Shown piece after piece: positions 8,377 to 17,517 of a stretch of 64,000 nucleotides of DNA. The DNA is from Bacteroidales bacterium UBA6377 (GTDB lineage Bacteria; Bacteroidota; Bacteroidia; Bacteroidales; UBA932). How positions within the stretch are numbered: position 1 is the stretch's first letter; each line of letters opens with the position of its first letter. The stretch covers positions 128,663-192,662 of the forward strand of contig DJQV01000018.1 in NCBI GenBank assembly GCA_002438805.1, given 5' to 3'. The translations under genes and the position numbers were made by a program. Below the pieces are notes generated by a model. That model saw only the letters and a program-made list of their open reading frames with translations, was not told where the DNA came from and did no database searches.

Positions 8377-9801
8377 TCAATGCAAGAACAGGTCGTCGAG
8401 AGTAATCGAGTTCTGCACAAGTGAGGTGTGGGAATTAGCTGACAGACCGAATGTTGTCACCATCACGAGATGGATGGACTTGTTTGTCTTGGTTGCACTG
8501 CGGAAAACCTCTATTTTATCCGCCAACTCGGATTCGTAGCCTTTTGTGATTGAATATAAGCCCGAAGCGAATTTTGCTTCGCAGAGGTCAATCACGCCGT
8601 CGCGACGGTCAATCAGCAGATCAATCTGCGATCTCTTGCCGGACTTGTCTTCGCCTCGCCAAGAACACTGACGGGTAGCCACACCTGATATGCCCAAAGC
8701 AGATTTGATCTGAGATATGTGGTTCATACACAGAAGTTCAAACGCAAATCCCGTCCACGCACGATGCATGGAGGAATCAATTCTGTTTGTCCAGAAATTC
8801 TCATCATCTCCATAGTTTTCCTGAACAAAATCAAGATAAAAGATGGTGTAAAAGTCGCTGAGACGGTAGATGTTGCCTTTCTTCGCTTTCGTCCAATCCT
8901 TATATGACAGAACGAATCCACTGTCTTCCAATTCTTTAAGAACCCTAGTCAAATTGCCGTTGGCCGGGATTTTTGTTGCCTCGGATATCTCGTTTCTTGT
9001 CAACCCGGAACGCTTCATATTCAGAGCCTTGACAATCTTCAGATGCGGTTCGGGATTATCGAAAAGCGAAGCGTAGAGATGCGTAAACTCATCCCACAGG
9101 CGAGCCCTTTTCTTGAAGAAAATGTTGTCAATGTTCTGGCTTAAACTCATTCCTTTTTCAATCTTGTCCAGATAATAAGGAATTCCGCCCATAATCATAT
9201 AGCATTCGGCTATATCCTTTCGCGTCAGACAGATTTGTCTGCGGTCAAGAAATTCTTCAGTTTCCTTCAATGTAAACGGCTCAAGATAAATTCGTTCGGT
9301 GTAGCGATTGAAAAGACCTCCTTTGTTGCTGAAAACCTTCTTTGTTATCCAAGAAGTCGCTGAACCACAAAGTATAAGCAAAAGGTTATTCTCGCCGGAA
9401 CCCCATCCGTTCCAAAAATTCTCCAACGCACCCACAAAATCAGATTTGCGAGTTTCCATCCATGGAACTTCATCAAGAAAAACTACGAGCTTCCCAGGGC
9501 GGCTGATGCCAAGAAGATAATTCTTCAGCATCCTGAATGCGGCATACCAGTCCTTTGGAGTCTCGAAATCTTCCCCCGAATAGTCTGAAAGGGCATTGGC
9601 GAAGTTCTCCAACTGTCTCCGCATGCTCTTTTTGTAGAGTCCGGTAAGATAGAAATCAAAACGGTTGTCAAAGGCTTGACGAATCAGGAAGGTCTTCCCG
9701 ACACGACGCCGGCCATAAACGACCACCAACTCCGGCGACTGCGATTCAAACCTCTCGCGAAGTTGCCGTATTTCATTCTCCCTTCCGATAAACTGTCCCA
9801 T
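8377..9801 (-). CDS. ATPase_2 / DUF234-type ATP-binding protein
   Basis: A 474-residue protein with the archaeal-type ATPase architecture also common in Bacteroidetes. Walker A is GRRRVGKT (30-37), Walker B is LVVFLDE (105-111), a winged-helix region follows (about 255-320), and the C-terminal DUF234-like domain carries a nuclease-fold pattern, SQID (391-394) with EAK (408-410). Function is unknown for the family. The gene is a stand-alone unit with a good promoter, and two near-identical REP-like elements bracket it together with a GH3 remnant, so it is probably acquired cargo. Its codons are more AT-rich than those of the neighbouring htpG. Confidence 0.85.
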   Translation of the reverse strand: MGQFIGRENEIRQLRERFESQSPELVVVYGRRRVGKTFLIRQAFDNRFDFYLTGLYKKSMRRQLENFANALSDYSGEDFETPKDWYAAFRMLKNYLLGISRPGKLVVFLDEVPWMETRKSDFVGALENFWNGWGSGENNLLLILCGSATSWITKKVFSNKGGLFNRYTERIYLEPFTLKETEEFLDRRQICLTRKDIAECYMIMGGIPYYLDKIEKGMSLSQNIDNIFFKKRARLWDEFTHLYASLFDNPEPHLKIVKALNMKRSGLTRNEISEATKIPANGNLTRVLKELEDSGFVLSYKDWTKAKKGNIYRLSDFYTIFYLDFVQENYGDDENFWTNRIDSSMHRAWTGFAFELLCMNHISQIKSALGISGVATRQCSWRGEDKSGKRSQIDLLIDRRDGVIDLCEAKFASGLYSITKGYESELADKIEVFRSATKTNKSIHLVMVTTFGLSANSHTSLVQNSITLDDLFLH

Positions 9802-9828
9802 AAATAATATAGTTTTTGTGTCACATCA

Positions 9829-9861
9829 CAAATATAGACATTTAGATAGATTTAATGCAAA
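9829..9861 (-). promoter_or_regulatory. Promoter of the DUF234 ATPase gene
   Basis: On the minus strand a TTTG -33 box (9858-9861) is followed 21 bases later by TATATTTG (9829-9836), both exact consensus matches with normal spacing. The start codon is 28 bases downstream. Confidence 0.7.
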
Positions 9862-9909
9862 AATTCGCGATAAGTCGTCTAAATCTTATAAAAAATGACT
9901 CATTTAGAC
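9840..9909. promoter_or_regulatory. Three ATTTAGAY-type sites over the ATPase promoter
   Basis: ATTTAGAT (9840-9847), the inverted GTCTAAAT (9877-9884) and ATTTAGAC (9902-9909) surround the -33 box. The last two are exact inverted repeats 17 bases apart. This looks like an operator, but no regulator gene is adjacent. Confidence 0.4.
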
Positions 9910-10013
9910 AGTATATCCCATTTTCAGGAGATTTTTCATCTCTTTATCCCCCAACCTCCAGAGGGCAAAGAAGCCAAAGAGGGCCAAAGAAGGCGGCATC
10001 GCAGCGTGCCACC

Positions 10014-10119
10014 GTGGCGGACAACTAATTGACATTCAACGAATAAACAAATAGTCCTCCCCACATCAGCAGGGAGGACTAATTGCTATATACCTATCAT
10101 TCAGATGGTTATCTGCCAC
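10014..10119. repeat. REP-like palindromic element, copy B
   Basis: A 106-bp element with ends GTGGCGGACAACT and GGTTATCTGCCAC (10 of 13 complementary) and the same perfect 10-bp central stem as copy A (10052-10081). Read on the minus strand, the stem is followed by ATTTGTTTATT and lies 57 bases beyond the htpG stop, so it can serve as the htpG terminator. Confidence 0.8.
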
Positions 10120-10137
10120 CATCCATAATCAGGCAGG

Positions 10138-12042
10138 CTATTTCTGATCACCCAGCAGCTTTTCGCTGCGGGAGACGAAGTCGGCGAGGGCTTTGCCCTT
10201 CAGCATGCCGTTGCTAAGCAGGGCGAGGTCAACCACCTGATGGAGCAGCTCGTTTGCAGAGACGAAGTCGGCAACGCTCTGGTCTGCCGCATCCTTCTTC
10301 TCCCCCCAGATCTTTGCGATCAGCGGGTTCTGCATGTTGACGAGTATGTTGTATGACTCAGGGAGCGAACCGTAGAAGTTCATTCCTCCGCCCATTGAGC
10401 TCATCTCGCGGTAGCGGCGCATGAACTCGTTCTGGGTGATGAGCACCGGAGCGGAAGTCTCTCCGAGATTCTCCGCATCGATCTTGTAGTCGTTCCCCTC
10501 AGGAAGGACAGCCTTGAACATCTCTTCAAGAGCCTTCTTGTCATCTTCGGAGAGTTCCGGCTTTACAGCCTCCTCCTTCTTGATGAGATTGGCGACAGAG
10601 TCGCTGTCCACGCGGGCGAAGCGGGTATGCTCAATCTTGCTCTCGAGAAGGTTGACCCAGTGGCTGTCGAGCTCGCAGTCCATCAGGAGCACGTCGTAGC
10701 CCATGTTCTTGGCGGCCTCGATGAAGCTGTACTGCTCCTCCGGCTTTGTGGCGTAGAGGTATACGACATTCTTGTCTTTGTCGGTCTGGGCCGGCTCGAT
10801 GGCCTTGCGGTAATCCTCCAGGCTGAAGAACTTGCCGTCGGTATTCTTGAGCAGGGCGAACTTCATCGCACGCTCGCAGAACTTCTCGTCGCTCAGCATG
10901 CCGTACTCGATGAAGAGCTTGATGTTGTCCCACTTCTGCTCGAACTGCTCCCTCTGGCTCTTGAAGATGTCCTCCAGACGGTCGGCCACCTTTTTGGTGA
11001 TGTAGGTGCTGATCTTCTTGACGTTGGAGTCGCTCTGGAGATAGCTTCGGCTGACGTTCAGCGGGATGTCCGGGGAGTCGATCACGCCATGCAGCAAAGT
11101 CAGGAAATCAGGCACGATGTTGTCCACATGGTCGGTGACGAACATCTGGTTGCAGTAGAGCTGGATCTTGTTCTTGTCGATGGCCATCCTCTCCTTGATC
11201 TTAGGGAAGTAGAGGACACCGGTGAGGTTGAACGGATAGTCCACGTTGAGGTGAATCCAGAACATCGGATCCTCCTCCATCGGATAGAGTTCATGGTAGA
11301 ACTTGAGGTAATCCTCATCCTTCAGATCGGACGGGGCCTTGGTCCATATAGGCTCTATGCTGTTGATGACATTGTCCTCTTCAGTCTCGACCTCCTTGCC
11401 GTCTTTCCACTCGGTCTTTTTGCCGAACACTACAGGGACAGGCATGAACTTGCAGTACTTGCCGAGAAGCTGGCTTATGCGGCCCTTTGCAGCATACTCG
11501 GAAGAGTCGTCATCGAGGTAGAGGGTGATCTCCGTGCCCCTGTCAGTCTTTTTGCCCTCGGACATGGAGTATTCAGGAGAACCGTCACAACTCCACTGTA
11601 CCGGTTTTGCCCCGTCTTTCCAGCTGAGAGTGTCGATGGTCACCTTCTTGGCCACCATGAAAGCGGAGTAGAAACCAAGACCGAAGTGACCGATGATGGA
11701 ACCGATCTGATCCTTGTATTTCTCCAGAAACTCTCCGGCTGATGAGAACGCTATCTGGTTGATATACTTGTCAACTTCCTCCTCGGTCATACCGATACCG
11801 CGGTCGATGATCCGGAGCACTTTCTTCTTCTCGTCGAGTTCTATGCTGACCTTCAGTGCGCCGAGCTCGCCCTTGAAATCTCCGCTTGAGGCGAGAGCCT
11901 TCATCTTCTGGGTGGCATCGACGGCATTGGCCACAAGCTCACGCAGGAAAATCTCGTGGTCAGAATAAAGGAACTGCTTGATAACAGGGAAGATATTCTC
12001 GGTGGTGACACCTATCTTGCCCTTAAGTGAATTGTTTGCCAT
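10138..12042 (-). CDS. htpG: Molecular chaperone HtpG (Hsp90)
   Basis: A 634-residue cytosolic Hsp90. The N-terminal GHKL ATPase shows the expected motifs: VANAVDATQKM (lid and ATP-binding helix), IDRGIGMT, and GHFGLGFYSAFMVAKK. The middle domain and C-terminal dimerisation domain follow in normal order, and length is typical for bacterial HtpG. It remodels client proteins in an ATP-driven cycle. It is monocistronic, since a strong terminator (12066-12097) separates it from the upstream lipoprotein gene and REP-like element B follows its stop. Confidence 0.98.
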   Translation of the reverse strand: MANNSLKGKIGVTTENIFPVIKQFLYSDHEIFLRELVANAVDATQKMKALASSGDFKGELGALKVSIELDEKKKVLRIIDRGIGMTEEEVDKYINQIAFSSAGEFLEKYKDQIGSIIGHFGLGFYSAFMVAKKVTIDTLSWKDGAKPVQWSCDGSPEYSMSEGKKTDRGTEITLYLDDDSSEYAAKGRISQLLGKYCKFMPVPVVFGKKTEWKDGKEVETEEDNVINSIEPIWTKAPSDLKDEDYLKFYHELYPMEEDPMFWIHLNVDYPFNLTGVLYFPKIKERMAIDKNKIQLYCNQMFVTDHVDNIVPDFLTLLHGVIDSPDIPLNVSRSYLQSDSNVKKISTYITKKVADRLEDIFKSQREQFEQKWDNIKLFIEYGMLSDEKFCERAMKFALLKNTDGKFFSLEDYRKAIEPAQTDKDKNVVYLYATKPEEQYSFIEAAKNMGYDVLLMDCELDSHWVNLLESKIEHTRFARVDSDSVANLIKKEEAVKPELSEDDKKALEEMFKAVLPEGNDYKIDAENLGETSAPVLITQNEFMRRYREMSSMGGGMNFYGSLPESYNILVNMQNPLIAKIWGEKKDAADQSVADFVSANELLHQVVDLALLSNGMLKGKALADFVSRSEKLLGDQK

Positions 12043-12063
12043 ATATTCTAAGTTTTATTATTC

Positions 12064-12097
12064 AAAAAGCCGGGTGCAGAATACTGCATCCGGCTTT
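12064..12097 (-). terminator. Intrinsic terminator after the lipoprotein gene
   Basis: AAAGCCGGGTGCAG and CTGCATCCGGCTTT form a 14-bp stem with a 4-base loop. On the minus strand it is followed by TTTTT, a classic Rho-independent terminator for the gene ending at 12130. Confidence 0.85.
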
Positions 12098-12129
12098 GAA
12101 AAATCAAATTATGTTCCAGTGACAAATTG

Positions 12130-12708
12130 TCACCTGCCCTTCGCGCTGGAGGAAGAACCCATATCACCTTCGGTGTAAGAGACATTGCACCAGTCGAGCT
12201 CTTTCCCGTCCCGGAGGAATCTGGCCTTGTATGTCCCTGTAGGGACAAGATTGTATTCTACTGTAAACGCCCTCCCGTCGCGTTCCCAGGTATATTTCAC
12301 TTCATCCTCTGTAACAAGGGAAAAACTGAATCCACCCTCTTCGCTGCACGCAAGCTCAAGGCCGGAGAAAAACCATTTCTCCTCAAGTTCATCCTCTCCC
12401 TCGACACGTCTCACATTGACGGAGAACTTGAGAGAAGAATCTTCATAGACGGATGTCCAGACATTGTCCCCCACCCTGGTGATGACAGGCTGCACATCAG
12501 AATCCACAGTGCCGGTACACTTGAACCCCTCTGCGTTTATGCCGGAGTATGATCTGAGATTGCGCAGCGTGACATCCACGCTGGAGTTGATCTGGCGTGA
12601 GGTGTAGTTGACAAGATCGTAGTCTGTGCGGTTGTAATTGGCCTCTTCTGAAACCACGCAGGAAGCAAGCATCATGGCTGCCGCCGCAAAAGCAAAAAAT
12701 TTCTTCAT
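12130..12708 (-). CDS. Putative lipoprotein, function unknown
   Basis: A 192-residue protein with a lipoprotein signal: MKKFF, a hydrophobic stretch and the lipobox LASC with the modified cysteine at C17. The mature part is rich in beta-strand-like segments and contains no motif I recognise. It lies 6 bases downstream of an outer-membrane barrel protein and shares its transcript, which suggests an envelope role for both. A strong terminator follows. Confidence 0.75.
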   Translation of the reverse strand: MKKFFAFAAAAMMLASCVVSEEANYNRTDYDLVNYTSRQINSSVDVTLRNLRSYSGINAEGFKCTGTVDSDVQPVITRVGDNVWTSVYEDSSLKFSVNVRRVEGEDELEEKWFFSGLELACSEEGGFSFSLVTEDEVKYTWERDGRAFTVEYNLVPTGTYKARFLRDGKELDWCNVSYTEGDMGSSSSAKGR

Positions 12709-12714
12709 GGCACC

Positions 12715-13458
12715 TTAGAATTTATATCCGACTCCGGCTGATATACCTCTATACAACGTTCCCACACCGGCTTCTGCATAACCGAAGAACTTCCGCCCTA
12801 CCTCGATTCCTAACGGAACCCACTGGATCCCGGCAGCCAGAGAATTGTCAGAGTATACGAGATCGTAGTTGAAGCTTTCCCTGTCTCTCCTGTCAAAGCC
12901 GAAGTACTTGACTACACCGAGACCGAACTTCCCGTAGAGCCTGACTACCGGACGGTTCATATAGATGAATTTTGCCTGAGGCATCAGACAGAAAGCCACG
13001 CCTGATTTCGTGCCGGTCTTCCGGTCAGTGAGGCTGCTGTACAGGTCATGCCACACAGGGGTGACCGAGAGATCCGCAGATACGGAAAACCAGCGGGCCA
13101 CCATATATTCGGCCCCGAGGCAGAACGCTCCGGTCGAATAAGTCGGGCCATTATAGTCGGCATATATTTGCGATATCGGCTTTCCGGTATCCATACGCCA
13201 AGACCGCAGATAATCCTGTCCTTCGGCAAACGATGCCATCGTATACGACGGCACCGCCATCCCTCCACGCACGGACCATCTCTCTTTTTTCCAGAAGTCA
13301 CGGGACGAACGCTTCTTGAAGTCCCGGCGGCTCTCATATCTGCCGCGATCCGTACTCACCGTATGCTCAGTACGCACAATTACAGTCTGGGCAGACATGG
13401 CAACGGTGCCCGCAGCCACTGCCGCAAGCACCGCAAATGTTTTCATGAATTTGACCAT
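12715..13458 (-). CDS. Outer-membrane beta-barrel protein, putative
   Basis: A 247-residue protein with a signal peptide (about 1-24, ending in MSAQ), alternating hydrophobic and polar strands, and a C-terminal aromatic residue in SAGVGYKF, the usual signature for insertion by the Bam complex. The length suggests a barrel of eight to ten strands. Conserved short Bacteroidetes barrels of this kind usually have no assigned function. It is the first gene of a two-gene unit with the lipoprotein at 12130. Confidence 0.7.
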   Translation of the reverse strand: MVKFMKTFAVLAAVAAGTVAMSAQTVIVRTEHTVSTDRGRYESRRDFKKRSSRDFWKKERWSVRGGMAVPSYTMASFAEGQDYLRSWRMDTGKPISQIYADYNGPTYSTGAFCLGAEYMVARWFSVSADLSVTPVWHDLYSSLTDRKTGTKSGVAFCLMPQAKFIYMNRPVVRLYGKFGLGVVKYFGFDRRDRESFNYDLVYSDNSLAAGIQWVPLGIEVGRKFFGYAEAGVGTLYRGISAGVGYKF

Positions 13459-13495
13459 ACGACAAATAGATGCTGTTGCATGGCAACATGTTGCA

Positions 13496-15139
13496 TTATT
13501 TGTAAAGGAATCGCTTGATGCTCATCTTCGGAGTCTTCTCAAACGGCACCATCACAGTCTCGACCTTGGAGATCTGGCTGTAGAGCGGGAGCTGACGGTT
13601 GGAAGCCAGACGAATCTTCTCCGGAAGGTCTGACACGGCCTCTTCGTCAAGCTTTGCGTTCTTGATGGCGTCGTTGTCGAAGTATACCAGAGCCACGAGT
13701 TTGCCCGAACGGTCCACAACCAAAGATTCAGCGACGAACTCCTGATTATTGATCACGGCTTCCAGTTCCTCCGGATAGATGTTCTGCCCGTTGGCGGAGA
13801 GGATCATGCTCTTGCTGCGACCCTTGATGAAGACATTGCGGTCCTTGTCGATGATGCCCAGGTCTCCGGTACGCAGGAACCCGTCATCGGTGAACGCAGC
13901 CTTGTTGGCCTCTTCATTTTTGTAGTAGCCAATGGTGATGTTGGCGCCCTTGGCCTGAATCTCGCCCGCAATATGCTGAGGGTCATCGGAGTCGATGCGG
14001 GCCTGGATGCAGTCGATCACCTTGCCGCAGGAGCCCGGGACATAGCGGGACCAGTCTTCGTATGCAAGCAGAGGTGCGGCCTCGGTCATGCCGTAACCAA
14101 CCGTGTAATGCAGTCCGATACGCTTGAACCACTTCTCGACCTCAGGGTTGAGAGCTGCGCCGCCCATGATGTAGTGACGCACCTTGCCGCCGAAGGCGGT
14201 ATCCAGACCTGAGCGCATCTTGTTGAATATGATCTTGTTGACCCCAGGGATTGCAGTAAGCACACGGATGTACCACTTGCTGAGCACCGGCTTGAGGGAG
14301 GATTTGTAGATCTTCTCCATAACAAGAGGTACGGTGCATATCATGTACGGCTTCACGTCCTTCATGGCCTTGAGGAGCAGTGACGGTGCCGGGGTCTTGC
14401 CGAGGTAGTAGACGGCGCAGCCGCCGGAGAGCGGATAGAGGAACTCGTACACCATCCCGTAGACATGGGCCATAGGGAGCATGGATACAAGTTTGTCGCC
14501 AGGATAGATGAGCACATGCTTGTGTCCGTACTCGATGGAGGCGCTCAGATTGCCGTAGGTGAGCATCACTCCCTTAGGGGCGCTCGTGGTCCCGGAGGTG
14601 TAGTTGATCACCGCGAGCTCGGAGAAATTGTCCTTCGGCAAGGTCAGATCTTTAGGGGAGAAATTGTCGCCGTACTTGGCCTTGAAATCGGCATCCATGC
14701 TCTCGAAAGCCTCCTTGAACTTCAGATCCGGAGCATAGAGCAGGGAAAAATCGTCCACGTTGATGGCGCCCTTGAGCTTAGGCATTACGGAAACATCAAG
14801 CTTGTCCCAAATCTCCTTGTCGGTGAAAAGCAGCACGCTGTCGGAATGGTCCGTCAGGTGGGCGATGCTGTCAGGGTGGAAATCCACCAGGATCGGGACG
14901 ATGACGGCTTCATAGGCGTTGACGGCAAGGAAACTTATGGCCCAGCGGGCGGTGTTCTTGGCGCAGAGGGCAATCTTGTCGCCCTTCTTGATGCCCGCCT
15001 TCCCGAACATCATACCGAATTTGACTATGTATTTCGCGACATCGGCGTTGGTGAAGACCTCGCCTCTATAGTTGCAGAGCGCAGGCTTGTCCCACGCCGA
15101 TTTCATGCTGTTTTCCAAACAGGCCAGATAGTGTTCCAT
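13496..15139 (-). CDS. Long-chain fatty acid-CoA ligase (AMP-binding enzyme)
   Basis: A 547-residue adenylate-forming enzyme that activates fatty acids with ATP and CoA at the inner face of the membrane. Visible motifs are the phosphate-binding loop INYTSGTTSAPKG, VGYGMTEAAPLL, and LRTGDLGIIDKD followed by KGRSKSMILSANG, which marks the hinge to the C-terminal lid. The open frame runs up to 15523, but the ATG at 15139 (MEHYLACLEN) is chosen: it starts the conserved fold, and the upstream extension would run across the divergent HAD gene. The last codons are 37 bases from the barrel-protein start. Confidence 0.92.
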   Translation of the reverse strand: MEHYLACLENSMKSAWDKPALCNYRGEVFTNADVAKYIVKFGMMFGKAGIKKGDKIALCAKNTARWAISFLAVNAYEAVIVPILVDFHPDSIAHLTDHSDSVLLFTDKEIWDKLDVSVMPKLKGAINVDDFSLLYAPDLKFKEAFESMDADFKAKYGDNFSPKDLTLPKDNFSELAVINYTSGTTSAPKGVMLTYGNLSASIEYGHKHVLIYPGDKLVSMLPMAHVYGMVYEFLYPLSGGCAVYYLGKTPAPSLLLKAMKDVKPYMICTVPLVMEKIYKSSLKPVLSKWYIRVLTAIPGVNKIIFNKMRSGLDTAFGGKVRHYIMGGAALNPEVEKWFKRIGLHYTVGYGMTEAAPLLAYEDWSRYVPGSCGKVIDCIQARIDSDDPQHIAGEIQAKGANITIGYYKNEEANKAAFTDDGFLRTGDLGIIDKDRNVFIKGRSKSMILSANGQNIYPEELEAVINNQEFVAESLVVDRSGKLVALVYFDNDAIKNAKLDEEAVSDLPEKIRLASNRQLPLYSQISKVETVMVPFEKTPKMSIKRFLYK

Positions 15140-15268
15140 AATGTTTTTTGAATTGTGTTTTGAGCAAAAGTACTCACACGCACGCGCAAAGACAATAGCC
15201 GATGTTGCAAAGTGACGGATATTTACGATATTTGTGGCAAAAGAGTTTAATCTGTGGTGAACTGAGAG

Positions 15269-16108
15269 ATGAAAAAGAAGCCCATAATAGCACTTATCTA
15301 CGATTTTGACGGTACCCTGTCGCCCGGCAACATGCAGGAATTCGGATTCATCCAGGCCGTAGGCAAGACAGCCGAGGAATTCTGGAGGATGAGTGACAAC
15401 ATCGCCATAGGACAGGACGCGTCCAACGTGCTGGCCTACATGAAGCTCATGTTCGACGAGGCCCGGCGCAACGGGATCGAGCTCCGCAAAGAAGACTTCT
15501 GCCGCTTCGGGAAGCACATCCAACTATTTGAGGGGGTGCGTGAATGGTTCGGACGGGTCAACGAATACGGCAGGCAGCACGGTGCAATAATTGAGCACTA
15601 CATCAACTCCTCCGGACTCAAGGAAATCATCGAGGGCAGCCCCATCGCCGGGGAATTCAAGCACATCTTCGCCGGCAGTTTCATCTATGACGAGAACGGG
15701 GAAGCCGTATGGCCCGGGATAGCCGTAGACTACACGGGGAAAACCCAGTACCTTTTCAAGATCAACAAGGGCATCTTCAGCGCCCGTGACAACAAGCTGG
15801 TCAACGCCTCCACCTCTGATGACAAGAAACGCATCCCGTTCTCCAACATGATCTATTTCGGTGACGGGGACACGGACGTGCCGTGCATGAAGATCGTCGG
15901 CATGTTCGGAGGGCAGTCAATAGCCGTCTACAACCCCGCCGACGAGCGCAAAAAAGCAGCGGCCCTGAAGCTCAAGCACCAGGGCCGCGTAGGCTTTTCA
16001 ATACCGGCTGTCTACACCGAAGATTCCAAGGCGTTCCGACTGGTCAAGGCCATCATCGACAAGATAGTCGCTGACCACGAACTCGCCCTTCTCAAGAAGA
16101 TCGCGTAA
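15269..16108 (+). CDS. HAD-family phosphatase
   Basis: A 279-residue haloacid dehalogenase-superfamily enzyme. The nucleophile motif is YDFDGT (D12, D14), motif II is a serine in INSSGL, and motif IV is the acidic loop FGDGDTD in the C-terminal third. The inserted helical cap (about 20-120) resembles phosphoserine phosphatase-like members. The substrate cannot be assigned. It is divergent from the acyl-CoA ligase gene across 129 bases and converges on uraA with only 2 bases between the stop codons, with no terminator between. Confidence 0.85.
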   Translation: MKKKPIIALIYDFDGTLSPGNMQEFGFIQAVGKTAEEFWRMSDNIAIGQDASNVLAYMKLMFDEARRNGIELRKEDFCRFGKHIQLFEGVREWFGRVNEYGRQHGAIIEHYINSSGLKEIIEGSPIAGEFKHIFAGSFIYDENGEAVWPGIAVDYTGKTQYLFKINKGIFSARDNKLVNASTSDDKKRIPFSNMIYFGDGDTDVPCMKIVGMFGGQSIAVYNPADERKKAAALKLKHQGRVGFSIPAVYTEDSKAFRLVKAIIDKIVADHELALLKKIA

Positions 16109-16110
16109 CT

Positions 16111-17502
16111 CTACTTCGCGCTGTCGACGTCTTTGTCCGGACCGTCAGAGCCGGAGAGAGAGGCGCTTCCGAAATCGGCGGAGCGGTCGCCCACGCTGCT
16201 CTTGCCGAACTCATAGTCGTTGCCAGGCAGGACAGCATTGAGGAATATACCCAGAAGGGCAGCAGTGGCAAGTCCGCTGAGTGAAGTGAAGCCGATGTTG
16301 ATGGCATCGCCCGCACCGTATTTGATACCGATGGCAAGGACAAGGATCAGCGCCGCGATGAGAAGGTTGCGTGACACGGTGAAATCCACCCTGTTCTCCA
16401 CGATGTTGCGCACACCGACAGCCGATATCATACCATAGAGCACCAGAGAGACCCCTCCGATGGTGGCCCCTGGCATGACCCTGATTATTGCGGCGAACTT
16501 AGGACAGAAAGAAAGTATGATTGCAAACACGGCAGCGATACGGATCACGCGAGGGTCGAAGACACGGGTGATGTTGAGCACACCGGTGTTCTCGCCATAG
16601 GTCGTGTTGGCCGGAGCTCCGAAAAGGGATGCCAGCGCGGTCGCGAGACCGTCTCCCATGAGGGTGCGGTGCAGGCCCGGATCTTCAAGGTAATTGACTC
16701 CGGTCGTAGAAGAAATAGCGCACATGTCCCCGATATGCTCCACCATCGTGGCGAGAGAAATAGGGAGAATGGCGATGATCGCAGCAACGACAAGACCCCA
16801 GTCAGGATTCTTGAACACAGCGAAAGCAGTGTCCTGCCACTGGAAAGGAAGGCCCACCCATGCGGCTTCCTTGACAGGGGTAAAATCCACCTGTCCGAAG
16901 CAGGCGGCAGTTATATATGAACCCAGAACGCCGAGCAGGATAGGGACGATCTTGACCATCCCGCGACCCCAGATGTTGCATACCACGATGATGGCCACCG
17001 CAAGGATGGCGATCCACCAGTTCTGGTTGCAGTTCTGGATGGCCGAGCCGGAAAGAGTGAGTCCGATGGCGATGATGATAGGTCCCGTCACTACCGGAGG
17101 GAAGAAGCGCATAACCCTCTTGGCCCCGAAAGCGGCGAAAAGCCCGGCAAGGATGAAATACATCAGTCCGGCGCAGAACACTCCGATGCAGGCATACGGA
17201 AGCGACTGTGCGAGGGTCATTCCCTTGGCCATGCCCATCTGCGTCACAGCGGCGTATCCGCCGAGGAACGCGAATGAAGAGCCGAGGAAAGCAGGGACTT
17301 TCATCTTTGTGCAAAGATGGAAGATGAGCGTACCGAGTCCGGCGAAAAGGAGGGTCGCGGATACGGAGAGTCCGGTAATCACCGGCACGAGGATGGTCGC
17401 CCCGAACATCGCGAAGAGATGCTGGAGTCCGAGAATGGCCATCTTGCCCGTACCGAGGGTGCGGGCATCGTAGATTGTCTGGTCTTTTTGTACTTTAGCC
17501 AT
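16111..17502 (-). CDS. uraA: Uracil/xanthine permease (NCS2 family)
   Basis: A 463-residue inner-membrane nucleobase transporter with about 14 helices. Family hallmarks are the QHLFAMFGATILVP segment near the N-terminus and NTTYGENTGVLNITRV in the middle, where the substrate-binding glutamate lies in transmembrane helix 10 of UraA-type proteins. It imports uracil or xanthine with protons. It is the last gene of the purine block, 15 bases after guaA, so nucleobase salvage is co-transcribed with GMP synthesis. Whether it takes uracil or purines cannot be settled from sequence; the context favours a purine such as xanthine. Confidence 0.9.
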   Translation of the reverse strand: MAKVQKDQTIYDARTLGTGKMAILGLQHLFAMFGATILVPVITGLSVSATLLFAGLGTLIFHLCTKMKVPAFLGSSFAFLGGYAAVTQMGMAKGMTLAQSLPYACIGVFCAGLMYFILAGLFAAFGAKRVMRFFPPVVTGPIIIAIGLTLSGSAIQNCNQNWWIAILAVAIIVVCNIWGRGMVKIVPILLGVLGSYITAACFGQVDFTPVKEAAWVGLPFQWQDTAFAVFKNPDWGLVVAAIIAILPISLATMVEHIGDMCAISSTTGVNYLEDPGLHRTLMGDGLATALASLFGAPANTTYGENTGVLNITRVFDPRVIRIAAVFAIILSFCPKFAAIIRVMPGATIGGVSLVLYGMISAVGVRNIVENRVDFTVSRNLLIAALILVLAIGIKYGAGDAINIGFTSLSGLATAALLGIFLNAVLPGNDYEFGKSSVGDRSADFGSASLSGSDGPDKDVDSAK

Positions 17503-17517
17503 AATATATAATGAATG

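Noticed and set aside
10627..11742. A 371-codon plus-strand open frame within htpG
   Set aside because: The translation is rich in V, L, H and E with no motif and lies opposite an intact Hsp90 gene.
15140..15523. N-terminal extension of the acyl-CoA ligase frame
   Set aside because: It overlaps the divergent HAD gene and its promoter region, and the extra residues do not match the family.
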